Shown: positions 9,482-17,885, numbered from the stretch's first letter. The stretch: DNA of 64,000 bases from Pseudonocardia sp. C8 (GCF_014267175.1 NZ_JACMTR010000002.1:3869501-3933500); one strand, 5' to 3'. Numbers and translations: made by a program. Notes: generated by a model from the letters alone, not told the origin.

Positions 9482-10093
9482 TCAGGTGGGGGTCACCAGC
9501 TTCATCAGCGTGTCGGTGAGCTCGTCGATCGCGCGCTCGCGGGCCCGCCCGCGCAGCGCGCCGCACCACTCGGGTGCCTGGCTCATCGACGCATGCATGC
9601 ACTGCAGCGTCGCGTCGGCACTCACCACCGCGAAGTCGCCGCCGGCCAGCCCCTCCTCGAGGACGGTGCGGAACACCCGGTCGTGCCGCCTGCGCAGATC
9701 CTTGATCCGGGCCCGTTGGGCGTCGGGCCACGTGCTGGGCACGAGGAACAGCCGCAGTGCCGCGGGGTACTCCCGCACGGCGATGCCCACGTGCTCCCGG
9801 ACGAGCGCCCGCAACCGCTGCGCAGGCGTCCCCTCGCGGCCCGCCGGGAGCTCCTCCAGGCGGCTGCTCCAGTCGTCGCCGAGGGTCTCGATCGCCGCGG
9901 TGATCAGCTCGTCCTTGCCGGGGAAGTAGTAGTAGAGCGACCCCTTGGTGACGTCGAGCCGCTCCGCGACGTCCTCCAGGCTGACCGCCTCGAACCCGCG
10001 CTCGCCGACCAGCTCGGCCGCCGTGGTGAGGATCTGCCGGACCCGCCGGTCCCGCTTGCGCCGGACCCGGCCGGCCGGTTCTGCCTGCGTCAC
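9482..10093 (-). CDS. TetR-family repressor of the adjacent acyl-CoA operon
   Basis: A 203-residue regulator. The N-terminal HTH (about residues 37-65: VSLEDVAERLDVTKGSLYYYFPGKDELI core) is a textbook TetR DNA-binding domain; the rest is helical and probably binds an acyl-CoA-type ligand. The GTG at 10093 has GAGGAGG six nt upstream, which decides it over an ATG at 10174 that overlaps the operator. It is divergent from the operon beginning at 10231, and a perfect inverted repeat lies between them, so control of that operon and of itself is likely. Confidence 0.88.
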   Translation of the reverse strand: MTQAEPAGRVRRKRDRRVRQILTTAAELVGERGFEAVSLEDVAERLDVTKGSLYYYFPGKDELITAAIETLGDDWSSRLEELPAGREGTPAQRLRALVREHVGIAVREYPAALRLFLVPSTWPDAQRARIKDLRRRHDRVFRTVLEEGLAGGDFAVVSADATLQCMHASMSQAPEWCGALRGRARERAIDELTDTLMKLVTPT

Positions 10094-10158
10094 CCGACAC
10101 CTCCTCGACGGCCCCAGTGTCGCACCACCCCGGGCGATGTCGACCGTCGGGACAACTA

Positions 10159-10174
10159 TTGACTTGTTAGTCAA
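10159..10174. promoter_or_regulatory. TetR operator candidate (TTGACT-N4-AGTCAA)
   Basis: TTGACT and AGTCAA form a perfect 6-bp inverted repeat with the 4-nt spacer TGTT, midway between the divergent TetR gene and the acyl-CoA dehydrogenase operon. The shape is typical of TetR regulators of fatty or aromatic acid catabolism. It overlaps TTGAC-type -35 sequence, so occupancy should block transcription. Confidence 0.7.
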
Positions 10175-10230
10175 ATTTTGTCACGGTCGTCAGTGTTCGA
10201 CGCAGTGGTCGATACCGAGAGGACGGCGAA

Positions 10231-11391
10231 GTGGACCTCGCCCGCAGCGACACCCAGCGTGCGTACCGCAGCCGGGCGGCCGACTTCGCCGTCACGGAGC
10301 TGCTGCCCGGTTACCGGGAGCGCGAGACGGCGGGCCGGATCGCCCCGGAGCTGCGCCGGGAGATGGGTCGACTCGGCCTCATCGCGCCGCAGCTGCCGGC
10401 CGAGCTCGGCGGCGGTGGCACCGACCGGGTCACCACCGGGCTGATCGTCGAGGAGATCGGGCGCGGTGACATCAACGCCGGTTACCTCGTCGTCGTCGGG
10501 GCCCTGACCGGGCAGCTCCTGGCCGCCCACGCGACGGCGGAGCTCGCCGCGCACTGGGTTCCGCGGATCTGCTCGGGCGAGGAGATCGTCGGGATCGGGC
10601 TGACCGAGCCGCACGCCGGCTCCGACGCGGGAGTCCCCCGGCTCACCGCGACCCGTGACGGCCCCGGGGCCGACGCCGACTGGGTGCTGCACGGCGTCAA
10701 GTCGCTGTCGTTCGCGGCCGACGCCTCCGCGGTCGTCGTGTTCGCGCGCACCGACGACGCGGCCGGGCGCGGACGCGGCATCTCTGCGTTCCTCGTCCCG
10801 CTCGACCGCCCCGGCGTGACCGTCGAGCTCTACCCGGACATGGGCACCCGGGCCGTCGGCCGGGGTGCCGCGCACCTGGACCGGGTCCGCGTCCCCGCCG
10901 ACCACCTGCTCGGCGCGGAGGGCCAGGGCTTCGGCAGGGTCATGGCCGGCTTCGACTTCTCCCGGGCGTTGATCGGGCTGCAGTGCATCGGGTGCGCGCA
11001 GCAGACCGTCGACGAGACCTGGGAGTACGTGTCCACCCGGGAGGCGTTCGACCGGCCGTTGTCGGCCAACCAGGGCGTCTCGTTCCCGCTCGCCGAGGCC
11101 GACACCCTGCTCGCCGCCGCACGCGCGCTGTGCCACCGTGCACTGTGGCTGGCCGACACCGGCAACCCGCACACCTCCGAGGCGGCGATGTGCAAGTGGT
11201 TCGCGCCGAAGACCGCCCACGACCAGATCAACCAGTGCCTGCTGCTGCACGGCCAGTACGGCTACCGCACCGAGCTGCCGATCGAGCAGCGGATGCGCGA
11301 CGTGCTCGGCCTGCAGATCGGCGACGGCACCGCACAGATCATGAAGCTCGTCATCACCCGCCACCGGCTGGGCCGCGAGCTCGCCCCGTGA
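10231..11391 (+). CDS. Acyl-CoA dehydrogenase, cyclohexanecarboxyl-CoA dehydrogenase-like
   Basis: A 386-residue FAD acyl-CoA dehydrogenase that should introduce an alpha,beta double bond in an acyl-CoA. The family flavin/substrate signature GIGLTEPHAGSDAG is present, and the C-terminal region has the LLLHGQYGYRTELPIEQRMRD segment. At the usual catalytic position (YEGT in most relatives) the sequence reads IGDGTAQI, so Asp stands in place of Glu. This is reminiscent of alicyclic (AliB-type) dehydrogenases. It is the first gene of a tight operon (25 nt to the next gene), led by a GTG with GAGAGGA upstream. Cyclohexanecarboxyl-CoA as substrate is inferred from the neighbouring BadH-like gene. 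Confidence 0.8.
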   Translation: MDLARSDTQRAYRSRAADFAVTELLPGYRERETAGRIAPELRREMGRLGLIAPQLPAELGGGGTDRVTTGLIVEEIGRGDINAGYLVVVGALTGQLLAAHATAELAAHWVPRICSGEEIVGIGLTEPHAGSDAGVPRLTATRDGPGADADWVLHGVKSLSFAADASAVVVFARTDDAAGRGRGISAFLVPLDRPGVTVELYPDMGTRAVGRGAAHLDRVRVPADHLLGAEGQGFGRVMAGFDFSRALIGLQCIGCAQQTVDETWEYVSTREAFDRPLSANQGVSFPLAEADTLLAAARALCHRALWLADTGNPHTSEAAMCKWFAPKTAHDQINQCLLLHGQYGYRTELPIEQRMRDVLGLQIGDGTAQIMKLVITRHRLGRELAP

Positions 11392-11416
11392 ACGACCAGC
11401 GATCGAAGGAGATCCC

Positions 11417-12163
11417 ATGGGCAGGATGGACGACCGGAGCGTGATCGTGACCGGTGCCGGGCGCGGCATCGGACGCGCGATCGCCGAGCGGCTGGCCGCC
11501 GAGGGCGCCGCCGTGGCCGTCACCGACGTCGACGAGGACACCGCGACCGGCACTGCCGCCGAGATCGGAGGGAAGGCCGTCGGGATCCACGCCGACGTCA
11601 CCGACCCCGGGTCCGTGCGGGCGATGGTGCAGCGGGCCCGCGAGGAGTTCGGCCGGATCGACGGGCTGGTGAACAACGCCGGCTGGGACAAGATCGGGCC
11701 GTTCGTCGACTCCGACCCGGCCGACTGGGACCGGATCATCCGGATCAACCTCTACGGAGTCCTGCACACCTCGCAGGCCGTGGTACCGGTGATGATCGCC
11801 CAGGGCGGTGGCACCGTCGTGAACATCGCCTCGGACGCCGCGCGGGTCGGCTCGTCCGGGGAGGCCGTCTACTCGGCGGCCAAGGGCGGGGTCATCTCCT
11901 TCACCAAGACCCTGGCCCGCGAGGTCGCCCGGCACGGCATCAACGCCAACTGCGTGTGCCCCGGTCCCACCGACACCCCGCTGTTCTCCTCGCTGTTCGA
12001 GGGCAACGACCGGCTGCGCGACGCGCTGGTCAAGGCGATCCCGTTCCGCCGGCTCGCCCGGCCGGACGACCTCGCGGCGACCGTCGCGTTCTTCGCCTCC
12101 CCGGACGCCACCTACCTCACCGGGCAGACCGTCAGTGTCAGCGGCGGCCTGTCGATGGTGTGA
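11417..12163 (+). CDS. SDR dehydrogenase, BadH-like (2-hydroxycyclohexanecarboxyl-CoA dehydrogenase)
   Basis: A 248-residue classical short-chain dehydrogenase. TGAGRGIG (residues 12-19) binds NAD, NNAG is present, and the catalytic Ser139, Tyr152 and Lys156 are intact. The stretches NNAGWD, IASDAARVGSSGEAVY, CPGPTDT and LSVSGGL-type ending (here VSVSGGLSM) closely recall Rhodopseudomonas BadH, which oxidises 2-hydroxycyclohexanecarboxyl-CoA to the 2-keto ester. This is comparison from memory, not a search. AAGGAG lies six nt before the ATG. The stop is 2 nt from the next ATG, so translation is probably coupled. Confidence 0.82.
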   Translation: MGRMDDRSVIVTGAGRGIGRAIAERLAAEGAAVAVTDVDEDTATGTAAEIGGKAVGIHADVTDPGSVRAMVQRAREEFGRIDGLVNNAGWDKIGPFVDSDPADWDRIIRINLYGVLHTSQAVVPVMIAQGGGTVVNIASDAARVGSSGEAVYSAAKGGVISFTKTLAREVARHGINANCVCPGPTDTPLFSSLFEGNDRLRDALVKAIPFRRLARPDDLAATVAFFASPDATYLTGQTVSVSGGLSMV

Positions 12164-12165
12164 CC

Positions 12166-13350
12166 ATGGAGCCGTCCGCCGCCCCGCACGACCTGCTCGA
12201 CCTCGACGACCTGCTCTCCGACGGCGAGCGCGCCTGGCGCGAGCACGTCCGCCGGTTCGTCGCCGAGCACGTCACCCCGTACGTGGCCGACTGGTTCGAG
12301 CGCGCGCACCTGCCCCGCGAGCTGATTCCCGAGCTCGGCCGGGCCGGCCTGCTCGGCGCCCACCTGCACGGGCCGGGCTGCACGGGCCGCAGTGCCGTCG
12401 AGTACGGGCTGGCCGCGGCCGAGCTGGAGGCCGCCGACTCCGGGATCCGGACGATCGTCAGCGTCCAGGGATCGCTCGCGATGACCGCGATCGACCGCTT
12501 CGGCACCGACGCGCAGAAGGAGGCGTGGCTGCCCGGCATGGCCGCCGGCGAGCTCGTCGGCTGCTTCGCCCTCACCGAGCCCGAGGCCGGCAGCGACCCG
12601 GCGAGCATGCAGACCCGCGCCGAGCCGGACGGCGACGGCTGGGTGCTGCACGGCGCCAAGCGCTGGATCGGTCTGGCCACCGTCGCCGACGTCGCCGTCG
12701 TCTGGGCCCGCACCGCCGAGGGCATCCGCGGCTTCCTGGTCCCCACCGCGACACCCGGGTTCACCGCGACCCCGATCGAGCCGAAGCTGGGCCTGCGCAC
12801 CTCCGTGCAGGCCGACGTCGTGCTCGACGCGGTCCGGCTGCCCGGCGACGCGCTGCTGCCCGGGGCGACCGGCCTGCGCGGCCCGTTCACCTGCCTCGAC
12901 GAGGCCCGGTACGGGATCATGTGGGGTGCCATGGGCGCCGCCCGCGACGCCTGGACCGTCGCGCGCGACCATGCGCTGGCCCGGCACCAGTTCGGCAGCC
13001 TGGTGGCGGCGTTCCAGCTCACCCAGCAGAAGCTCGTCGACGCCGCCCTGGAACTGCAGAAGGGCATGATGATCGCGCTGCGCACCGGCCGGCTCAAGGA
13101 CGCCGGCAGCCTGCGGCCGGAGCAGATCTCGGTGGGCAAGCTGAACAACGTCCGCGAGGCGATCGACATCTGCCGCGCGGCGCGGACCGTGCTCGGCGGC
13201 AACGGGATGAGCGCGGAGCACTCACCGCTGCGGCACGCGACCAACCTGGAGGCGGTGCGCACCTACGAGGGCACCGACGAGATCCACACCCTGATCCTGG
13301 GCCGGGCGCTCACCGGGATCCCGGCCTTCACCGCGGGCGGTGCCCGATGA
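12166..13350 (+). CDS. Acyl-CoA dehydrogenase, glutaryl-CoA dehydrogenase-like
   Basis: A 394-residue flavin-dependent acyl-CoA dehydrogenase. The flavin signature appears as CFALTEPEAGSDPA and the catalytic Glu is kept in TYEGTDEIHTLILGRALTGIPAF, a C-terminus very like glutaryl-CoA dehydrogenases, which oxidise and decarboxylate glutaryl-CoA. In the operon it could act on a dicarboxylyl-CoA formed after ring opening, or as a second dehydrogenase of the same alicyclic route. Its start lies 2 nt after the SDR stop and the ligase gene follows after 38 nt. Substrate is inferred from family resemblance and context. Confidence 0.82.
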   Translation: MEPSAAPHDLLDLDDLLSDGERAWREHVRRFVAEHVTPYVADWFERAHLPRELIPELGRAGLLGAHLHGPGCTGRSAVEYGLAAAELEAADSGIRTIVSVQGSLAMTAIDRFGTDAQKEAWLPGMAAGELVGCFALTEPEAGSDPASMQTRAEPDGDGWVLHGAKRWIGLATVADVAVVWARTAEGIRGFLVPTATPGFTATPIEPKLGLRTSVQADVVLDAVRLPGDALLPGATGLRGPFTCLDEARYGIMWGAMGAARDAWTVARDHALARHQFGSLVAAFQLTQQKLVDAALELQKGMMIALRTGRLKDAGSLRPEQISVGKLNNVREAIDICRAARTVLGGNGMSAEHSPLRHATNLEAVRTYEGTDEIHTLILGRALTGIPAFTAGGAR

Positions 13351-13388
13351 CGGGGACCGACGGCCGGACGTGCTCGGAGGAGGAGCCG

Positions 13389-14849
13389 ATGTACACCTAC
13401 GACCCCGCCCCCTTCCGGGAGTGGTTCGAGCGCGACTTCACCTACCTGGCCGGGTTCCGGCGCACCGTGCGCCGGTTCGGCCGGCGCACCGCGATGGTCG
13501 ACCCGGACACCGGCGTCGCGGAGACCTACGCCGAGCTCGGCGACCGGGTCGACGCGCTGGCCCGCGGGCTGCGCGCGGCCGGTGTCCGTCCCGGCGACGT
13601 CGTGACCCATCAGCTCTACAACTCAGCCGACTTCGCCCGGCTCTACCTGGCCACCCAGGCGGCCGGCGCGGTCGGCTCGCCGGTCAACTTCCGGCTGGCC
13701 GCCGGGGAGGTCGCGCACGTCCTCGACGACAGCCTGCCGCGGGTGTTCGTCTACGACACCGAGCTGACCGCGACCGTCCGGGACGCGCTGGAGATCGCCA
13801 CCCACCGCCCCGAGCTCGTCGTCGCCTCCGGTGGGGACGACCCGTTGCCCGGAGCCGTCCGGATCGCCGAGCTGGAACGGACCGGCGTCGACGCTCGGCC
13901 CGCCGACGCCGCTCCCGGCGACCCGCTGCCCGATCCCGGGCGCACCGCGTACGACGAGACCACCCGGCTGTACATCTCCGGCACCACCGGCCTGCCCAAG
14001 GGCGTCCCGCTGAACAGCATGGTCGAGGTGTTCAGCGCCCACGACGTGATCATGCACTTCCCGCTGGGGCCGGAGGACCGCACGCTGAACATGACGCCGT
14101 GGTTCCACCGGGGCGGGTTGTACTCGGGCGGGCCCAACCCGGTGTTCTACGTCGGCGCCGGCCTGGTGCCGCTGCGCACGTTCGACCCCCACCGCGTCCT
14201 CGACCTGGTCGGCGAGCACGGCCTCACCTACCTGATCGGGGCGCCGACCAACCTGGAGATGCTGGCGCGGGCCCAGGCCGACCGGCCGCGGGACCTGTCG
14301 TCGCTGCGCGGGATCGTGACGATGGGTGCCCCGCTGGAGCGCGAGGCCTGCCTGCGCTACCAGCAGGTGCTCACCCCGCGGATCTTCAACGGGTACGGGA
14401 CCACCGAGACGTTCTGGAACACGTTCCTGCGACCCGACGACCTGCCCGAGCACGCCGGGTCCGCGGGTCGGGCCTGCACCGACGACGACGTCCGGGTGGT
14501 CCGCATCGACGACGCCGGCCACTCCGATCCGGACTCGGTGGTCGCCCGGGACGGCACCGAGGTCGGCGAGGTCGTCGTGCGCAGCCCGAAGTGCGGCTAC
14601 GCCTACAGCGGCGACGTCGACCAGTCCAGGTTCGCCGGCGGCTGGGTCCGGCTCGGTGACCTCGCCACCTGGGACTCCGACGAGTTCGTCACCATCGTCG
14701 GCCGCAAGGACGACATGCTCGTCTCCGGCGGCGAGAACGTGCACCCTCCCCTGACCGCGACCGGCAAGAAGATCCACTACAAGGCGGCCGAGCAGGCCGC
14801 CGACGACGACGCCCGAGGCCTGTTCGAGCCCACGGGTGCCCACCGGTGA
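13389..14849 (+). CDS. Acyl-CoA ligase (AMP-forming) lacking most of its C-terminal domain
   Basis: The 486-residue protein has the adenylation core of AMP-forming acyl-CoA synthetases: P-loop YISGTTGLPKG, GYGTTET, RLGDLATWD and the hinge GRKDDMLVSGGEN. It should activate a carboxylic acid to its CoA thioester. Straight after GGENVHP (about nt 14745) the sequence jumps to PLTATGKKIHYKAAEQAA, the segment that normally ends these proteins. Roughly 70-80 residues of the mobile C-terminal domain are missing in frame, although the TGKK lysine remains; full-length relatives have about 540-550 residues. The enzyme may be inactive, altered, or the gap may be an assembly error. The ATG follows AGGAGGAG; the stop is 11 nt before the next start. 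Confidence 0.8.
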   Translation: MYTYDPAPFREWFERDFTYLAGFRRTVRRFGRRTAMVDPDTGVAETYAELGDRVDALARGLRAAGVRPGDVVTHQLYNSADFARLYLATQAAGAVGSPVNFRLAAGEVAHVLDDSLPRVFVYDTELTATVRDALEIATHRPELVVASGGDDPLPGAVRIAELERTGVDARPADAAPGDPLPDPGRTAYDETTRLYISGTTGLPKGVPLNSMVEVFSAHDVIMHFPLGPEDRTLNMTPWFHRGGLYSGGPNPVFYVGAGLVPLRTFDPHRVLDLVGEHGLTYLIGAPTNLEMLARAQADRPRDLSSLRGIVTMGAPLEREACLRYQQVLTPRIFNGYGTTETFWNTFLRPDDLPEHAGSAGRACTDDDVRVVRIDDAGHSDPDSVVARDGTEVGEVVVRSPKCGYAYSGDVDQSRFAGGWVRLGDLATWDSDEFVTIVGRKDDMLVSGGENVHPPLTATGKKIHYKAAEQAADDDARGLFEPTGAHR

Positions 14850-14860
14850 AGGAGACGACG

Positions 14861-15667
14861 ATGACCCTCGACCCGAACGCCTACTCCCAGCTGCTGTTCG
14901 AGCGCCGCGACGACGGCGTCCTGCTGATCACGATCAACAACCCGGCCAAGTACAACGCGGCCGACGAGCAGCTGCACGGCGAGCTGGCCCGGGTGTGGAA
15001 CGACGTCTCCCGGGACCCCGGGACCCGGGTCGCGGTGATCACCGGGGCCGGGAAGGCGTTCTCCGCGGGCGGTGACCTGGGCATGGTCGAGCGGATGGCC
15101 GGGGACCACGAGCGCGTCTCGCACATGCTCACCGAGATGAGCGACCTCGTCTACAACATCATCAACTGCGAGAAGCCGGTCGTGTCCGCGATCAACGGCG
15201 TCGCCGTCGGTGCGGGTGTCGTGGTGGCGCTGCTGGCCGACATCGCAATCTGCGCCGAGGACGCCAAGCTCGGCGACGGCCACGTCAAGCTCGGCGTCTC
15301 GGCCGGCGACCACGCCGCGATCATCTGGCCGCTGCTGGCCGGGATGGCGAAGGCCCGCTACTACCTGCTCACCGGCGAGATGCTCACCGGCGCCGAGGCC
15401 GAGCGGCTCGGCATGGTCGCCAAGGCGCTGCCCCGCGACCAGGTCCTCGACGAGGCGCTGCGGGTCGCGCACCTGCTCGGCACCGGCTCGCAGCAGGCGA
15501 TCCGGCTCACCAAGCGCTCGCTGAACAGCTGGCTGCGCAGCGCCGGGCCGACCTTCGACCAGTCCGCCGCCTACGAGATGCTCTGCTTCATGGGCCCGGA
15601 CGTCGTCGAGGGCGCCGCCGCGCTGCGGGAGAAGCGGGCACCGGACTTCCCCTCGGCCCGCGGCTGA
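14861..15667 (+). CDS. Crotonase-superfamily enzyme (enoyl-CoA hydratase/hydrolase-like)
   Basis: A 268-residue crotonase-fold protein, last gene of the operon. The oxyanion-hole segments are clear (AFSAGGDLG and [18 protein letters not shown]). The two Glu positions used by classical enoyl-CoA hydratases appear replaced: the PE..LG site reads [11 protein letters not shown], and the later site reads ARYYLL. An Asp in SAGDHAA occupies the region where MenB- and BadI-type enzymes carry theirs. A ring-cleaving or other hydrolytic reaction on a keto-acyl-CoA is therefore as plausible as simple hydration. The ATG at 14861 with AAGGAG upstream is preferred over GTG 14846. Confidence 0.8.
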   Translation: MTLDPNAYSQLLFERRDDGVLLITINNPAKYNAADEQLHGELARVWNDVSRDPGTRVAVITGAGKAFSAGGDLGMVERMAGDHERVSHMLTEMSDLVYNIINCEKPVVSAINGVAVGAGVVVALLADIAICAEDAKLGDGHVKLGVSAGDHAAIIWPLLAGMAKARYYLLTGEMLTGAEAERLGMVAKALPRDQVLDEALRVAHLLGTGSQQAIRLTKRSLNSWLRSAGPTFDQSAAYEMLCFMGPDVVEGAAALREKRAPDFPSARG

Positions 15668-15709
15668 CGGCCGGCGTCGCGCACGCAGTGAGATTGCGTG
15701 AACTGTGAC

Positions 15710-15730
15710 GATTCAGATCTTGTTTGAATC
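15710..15730. promoter_or_regulatory. Inverted repeat GATTCA-N9-TGAATC upstream of a small gene
   Basis: GATTCA (15710-15715) and TGAATC (15725-15730) are perfect arms with a 9-nt spacer, and a second pair, CACGCA and TGCGTG, sits just upstream near 15681-15700. Both are in the 138-nt gap before the orphan gene at 15806. Either could be an operator; a weak terminator of the preceding operon is the alternative. Confidence 0.3.
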
Positions 15731-15805
15731 GGGTGATCCCGGGAAAGAATCGGCTGACCGCGCACGTCCGACGGAGGGGGTGCGCCGCGGAAGGAGCCCT
15801 GGGAC

Positions 15806-16204
15806 GTGAGCGTTGTGAGCACCCCGACACCGACGAGCGCCGTGATGGCCGTCGTCCGCGTCGAGGCCCCGGCGGGGGTGGATGCGCACACCGTCGAGGC
15901 CGAGCTGACCCGGGCCCTGCACGCGCACGAGAAGCGGCCGATGAGCGTCGAGCTGTCCCTGGCCGACGGCACCGGCCCGTGGCCCCGCCGCGGCCCGGCG
16001 CGGTACGCGTTCGTCGCCGTGCTCACCCTGGCCGGGCGCACCGTCCCCGACCGGCTGGCGTGCCAGGTCGAGAAGATCGCCCGGAAGGCGATCCGGCGCC
16101 GGTTCGGCCGCCCCGCCGACGCGCAGGTACGCACCGAGCTGTCCGACGCCGAGGCCGGCGCCTACTGGTACAGCCTGCGCGGCACCCCGCACCGGCCCGG
16201 CTGA
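15806..16204 (+). CDS. Small conserved-looking protein of unknown function
   Basis: A 132-residue soluble protein that I do not recognise. It has two short alternating hydrophobic strands (VMAVVRVEAP and ARYAFVAVLTLAG), a basic helix rich in Arg/Lys (VEKIARKAIRRRFGRP) and a Pro-Gly tail. Strong G/C at third positions supports coding. GGAAGGAG lies about nine nt before the GTG. It stands alone between the acyl-CoA operon and a convergent isomerase gene. Confidence 0.6.
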   Translation: MSVVSTPTPTSAVMAVVRVEAPAGVDAHTVEAELTRALHAHEKRPMSVELSLADGTGPWPRRGPARYAFVAVLTLAGRTVPDRLACQVEKIARKAIRRRFGRPADAQVRTELSDAEAGAYWYSLRGTPHRPG

Positions 16205-16221
16205 CGCGAACCGCGGACCGG

Positions 16222-16998
16222 CTACGCCGAGAACGCGGCGACGAACGCGTCCAGCGCGGCGCCCGGGTCGGCCGCGGCCCACCCCTCCAGGCCGACGACG
16301 CCGTCGTAGCCCAGCTCGCGCAGCGCGGCCGCGACCGCCGGGTAGTGGATCTCCCCCGTGCCCGGCTCGCAGCGGCCGGGCACGTCGGCCACCTGGATCT
16401 CCCCCACGTACGGCAGCGACTCCCGGACGAGCTCGATCAGGTTCCCCTCGCCGATCTGGGCGTGGTACAGGTCGAGGTTCATCCGCAGGTGCGGGCTGCC
16501 GACCGCACGGACGAGTGCGCGGGTGTCGCGGGCGAGCGCGAACGGTGTCCCCGGGTGGTCGACGGGCAGGTTGAGGTTCTCCAGGGTGAACACCCGACCG
16601 GCCCGCTCCCCCAGCTCCGCGACCCGCCGCAGGGTGTCGGCCGCGGTCAGCCACATGTCCGGGGTGACCACCTCGACCGGGTGGACGGGCAGCCCGCCCG
16701 GGCCGAGCCCGGTGCCGTGCAGGTTGAGGCTCGGGCAGTCGAGCCGCTCGGCCACCGCGAGCGACTTCTCGGCCGACGCGAGCAGCGCGGCGACCCCGTC
16801 CGGTGTCACCAGGTCCCCGGTGAGGTAGCCGGTCATCGACACGATGTCCGCGCCGGCGCCGGCCAGCGCGTCGACGTCCTTCGTGGACCAGTCCCAGATC
16901 TCCACCTGCAGCCCGCGCGCGGCGATCCGCCGGACCCGGTCGGTGAACGGCAGGTCCAGGTACAGCATCTCCGCGCTGGCGGCGAGGGTGTAGCTCAC
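16222..16998 (-). CDS. TIM-barrel sugar isomerase/epimerase, hydroxypyruvate isomerase-like
   Basis: A 258-residue protein of the xylose isomerase-like (AP_endonuc_2) TIM-barrel family. It shows the alternating strands expected (QVEIWDWS, PSLNLHGTG, FTLENLNLP, RMNLDLYHAQ) and an E/D/H/E-type metal site (ENLN, DLYHAQ, ADVPGR, EGW). The overall pattern resembles hydroxypyruvate isomerase (Hyi-like) proteins. It is the last gene of a minus-strand unit beginning at 19816, overlapping the gene upstream by 4 nt. In this cyclitol context it probably interconverts keto- or aldo-intermediates; exact substrate is unknown. Confidence 0.75.
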   Translation of the reverse strand: MSYTLAASAEMLYLDLPFTDRVRRIAARGLQVEIWDWSTKDVDALAGAGADIVSMTGYLTGDLVTPDGVAALLASAEKSLAVAERLDCPSLNLHGTGLGPGGLPVHPVEVVTPDMWLTAADTLRRVAELGERAGRVFTLENLNLPVDHPGTPFALARDTRALVRAVGSPHLRMNLDLYHAQIGEGNLIELVRESLPYVGEIQVADVPGRCEPGTGEIHYPAVAAALRELGYDGVVGLEGWAAADPGAALDAFVAAFSA

Positions 16999-17885
16999 GG
17001 TGCGAGCTCCCTTCCCCGGCCGGCACCGAAGTGCTTCTCCACCAGCGCGACGGCCTTCCCCCGCTGCCGGACGCTGATCTCCTCGGCGTGCTCCTCCCAG
17101 CCGAACACGCAGCTGGACAGGACCCCGTCGAACCCGGAGGCGGCGAGCGCGGCGAAGACCTCGTCGAAGTCGACCTCGCCACGCCCGATCTCGGCGTGCT
17201 GGTGCACCCGCACGGTCGAACCGGGCGGGTTCACGATGTAGCGCAGCCCGTTCGAGGCGGTGTGGTCGAGGGTGTCGGCGAGGTGGACGTAGGCGAGCTT
17301 GTCGCCGGCCGCGCCGATGATCCCGGTGGCGTCGTCGCCCTGGTGGAACGTGTGCGGGGTGCAGTAGAGGAAGTCGATCCAGTCCGCGTTGAGGCCGCGG
17401 ACGAGGTTCAGCGCGGCGTGCCCGTCCTCGACGAAGTCGTCCGGGTGCGGCTCGAGCACGAGCCGCACGCCCTCCCGCTCGAACTCCGGCGCGAGCTCCT
17501 CGAGCGAGCGCAGGAACTGGCTCTCGGCGTGCTCCGGGGACTCCGGGCGGCCGTTGAACTCGGAGTTCATCACGTCGACGCCGAGGTCCACGGTCATCCG
17601 GATGGCCCGCTTCCAGGCGCGGACCGCGGCCTGGCGCTCGTCCTCCCCGGGCCCGGACCAGCGCAGCACCGGCAGCACCGACGCGATCCCGACCCCGGCA
17701 TCGGCGGCCCGCTTGCGGAGCGCGGCGACCGTGGCGTCGTCGGCGCGCGGGTACCGGAAGAACGGGATGAAGTCGTCCTTCGGGGAGATCTCCATCCAGG
17801 CGTAGCCCATCCGGGCGACGACGTCGGGCAGCTCCAGCACCGAGTGCGTCGCGTAGAACATCTGCGGATCGAGAGCGAGTTTCAC
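16995..17885 (-). CDS. TIM-barrel sugar phosphate isomerase/epimerase
   Basis: A 296-residue xylose isomerase-like TIM barrel. Conserved acidic and His residues are visible in VLEPHPDDF, IDFLYCTPHTFHQ, LAYVHLADTLD and the E-rich final strand. The length fits IolE/IolH-type and related cyclitol isomerases. Translation most likely starts at a GTG overlapping the stop of the dehydrogenase upstream (GTGA), so coupling is expected. Together with the flanking dehydrogenase and isomerases it forms a four-gene unit transcribed away from the LacI gene at 19948. Which keto-cyclitol or ketose it uses cannot be read. Confidence 0.78.
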   Translation of the reverse strand: MKLALDPQMFYATHSVLELPDVVARMGYAWMEISPKDDFIPFFRYPRADDATVAALRKRAADAGVGIASVLPVLRWSGPGEDERQAAVRAWKRAIRMTVDLGVDVMNSEFNGRPESPEHAESQFLRSLEELAPEFEREGVRLVLEPHPDDFVEDGHAALNLVRGLNADWIDFLYCTPHTFHQGDDATGIIGAAGDKLAYVHLADTLDHTASNGLRYIVNPPGSTVRVHQHAEIGRGEVDFDEVFAALAASGFDGVLSSCVFGWEEHAEEISVRQRGKAVALVEKHFGAGRGRELAP

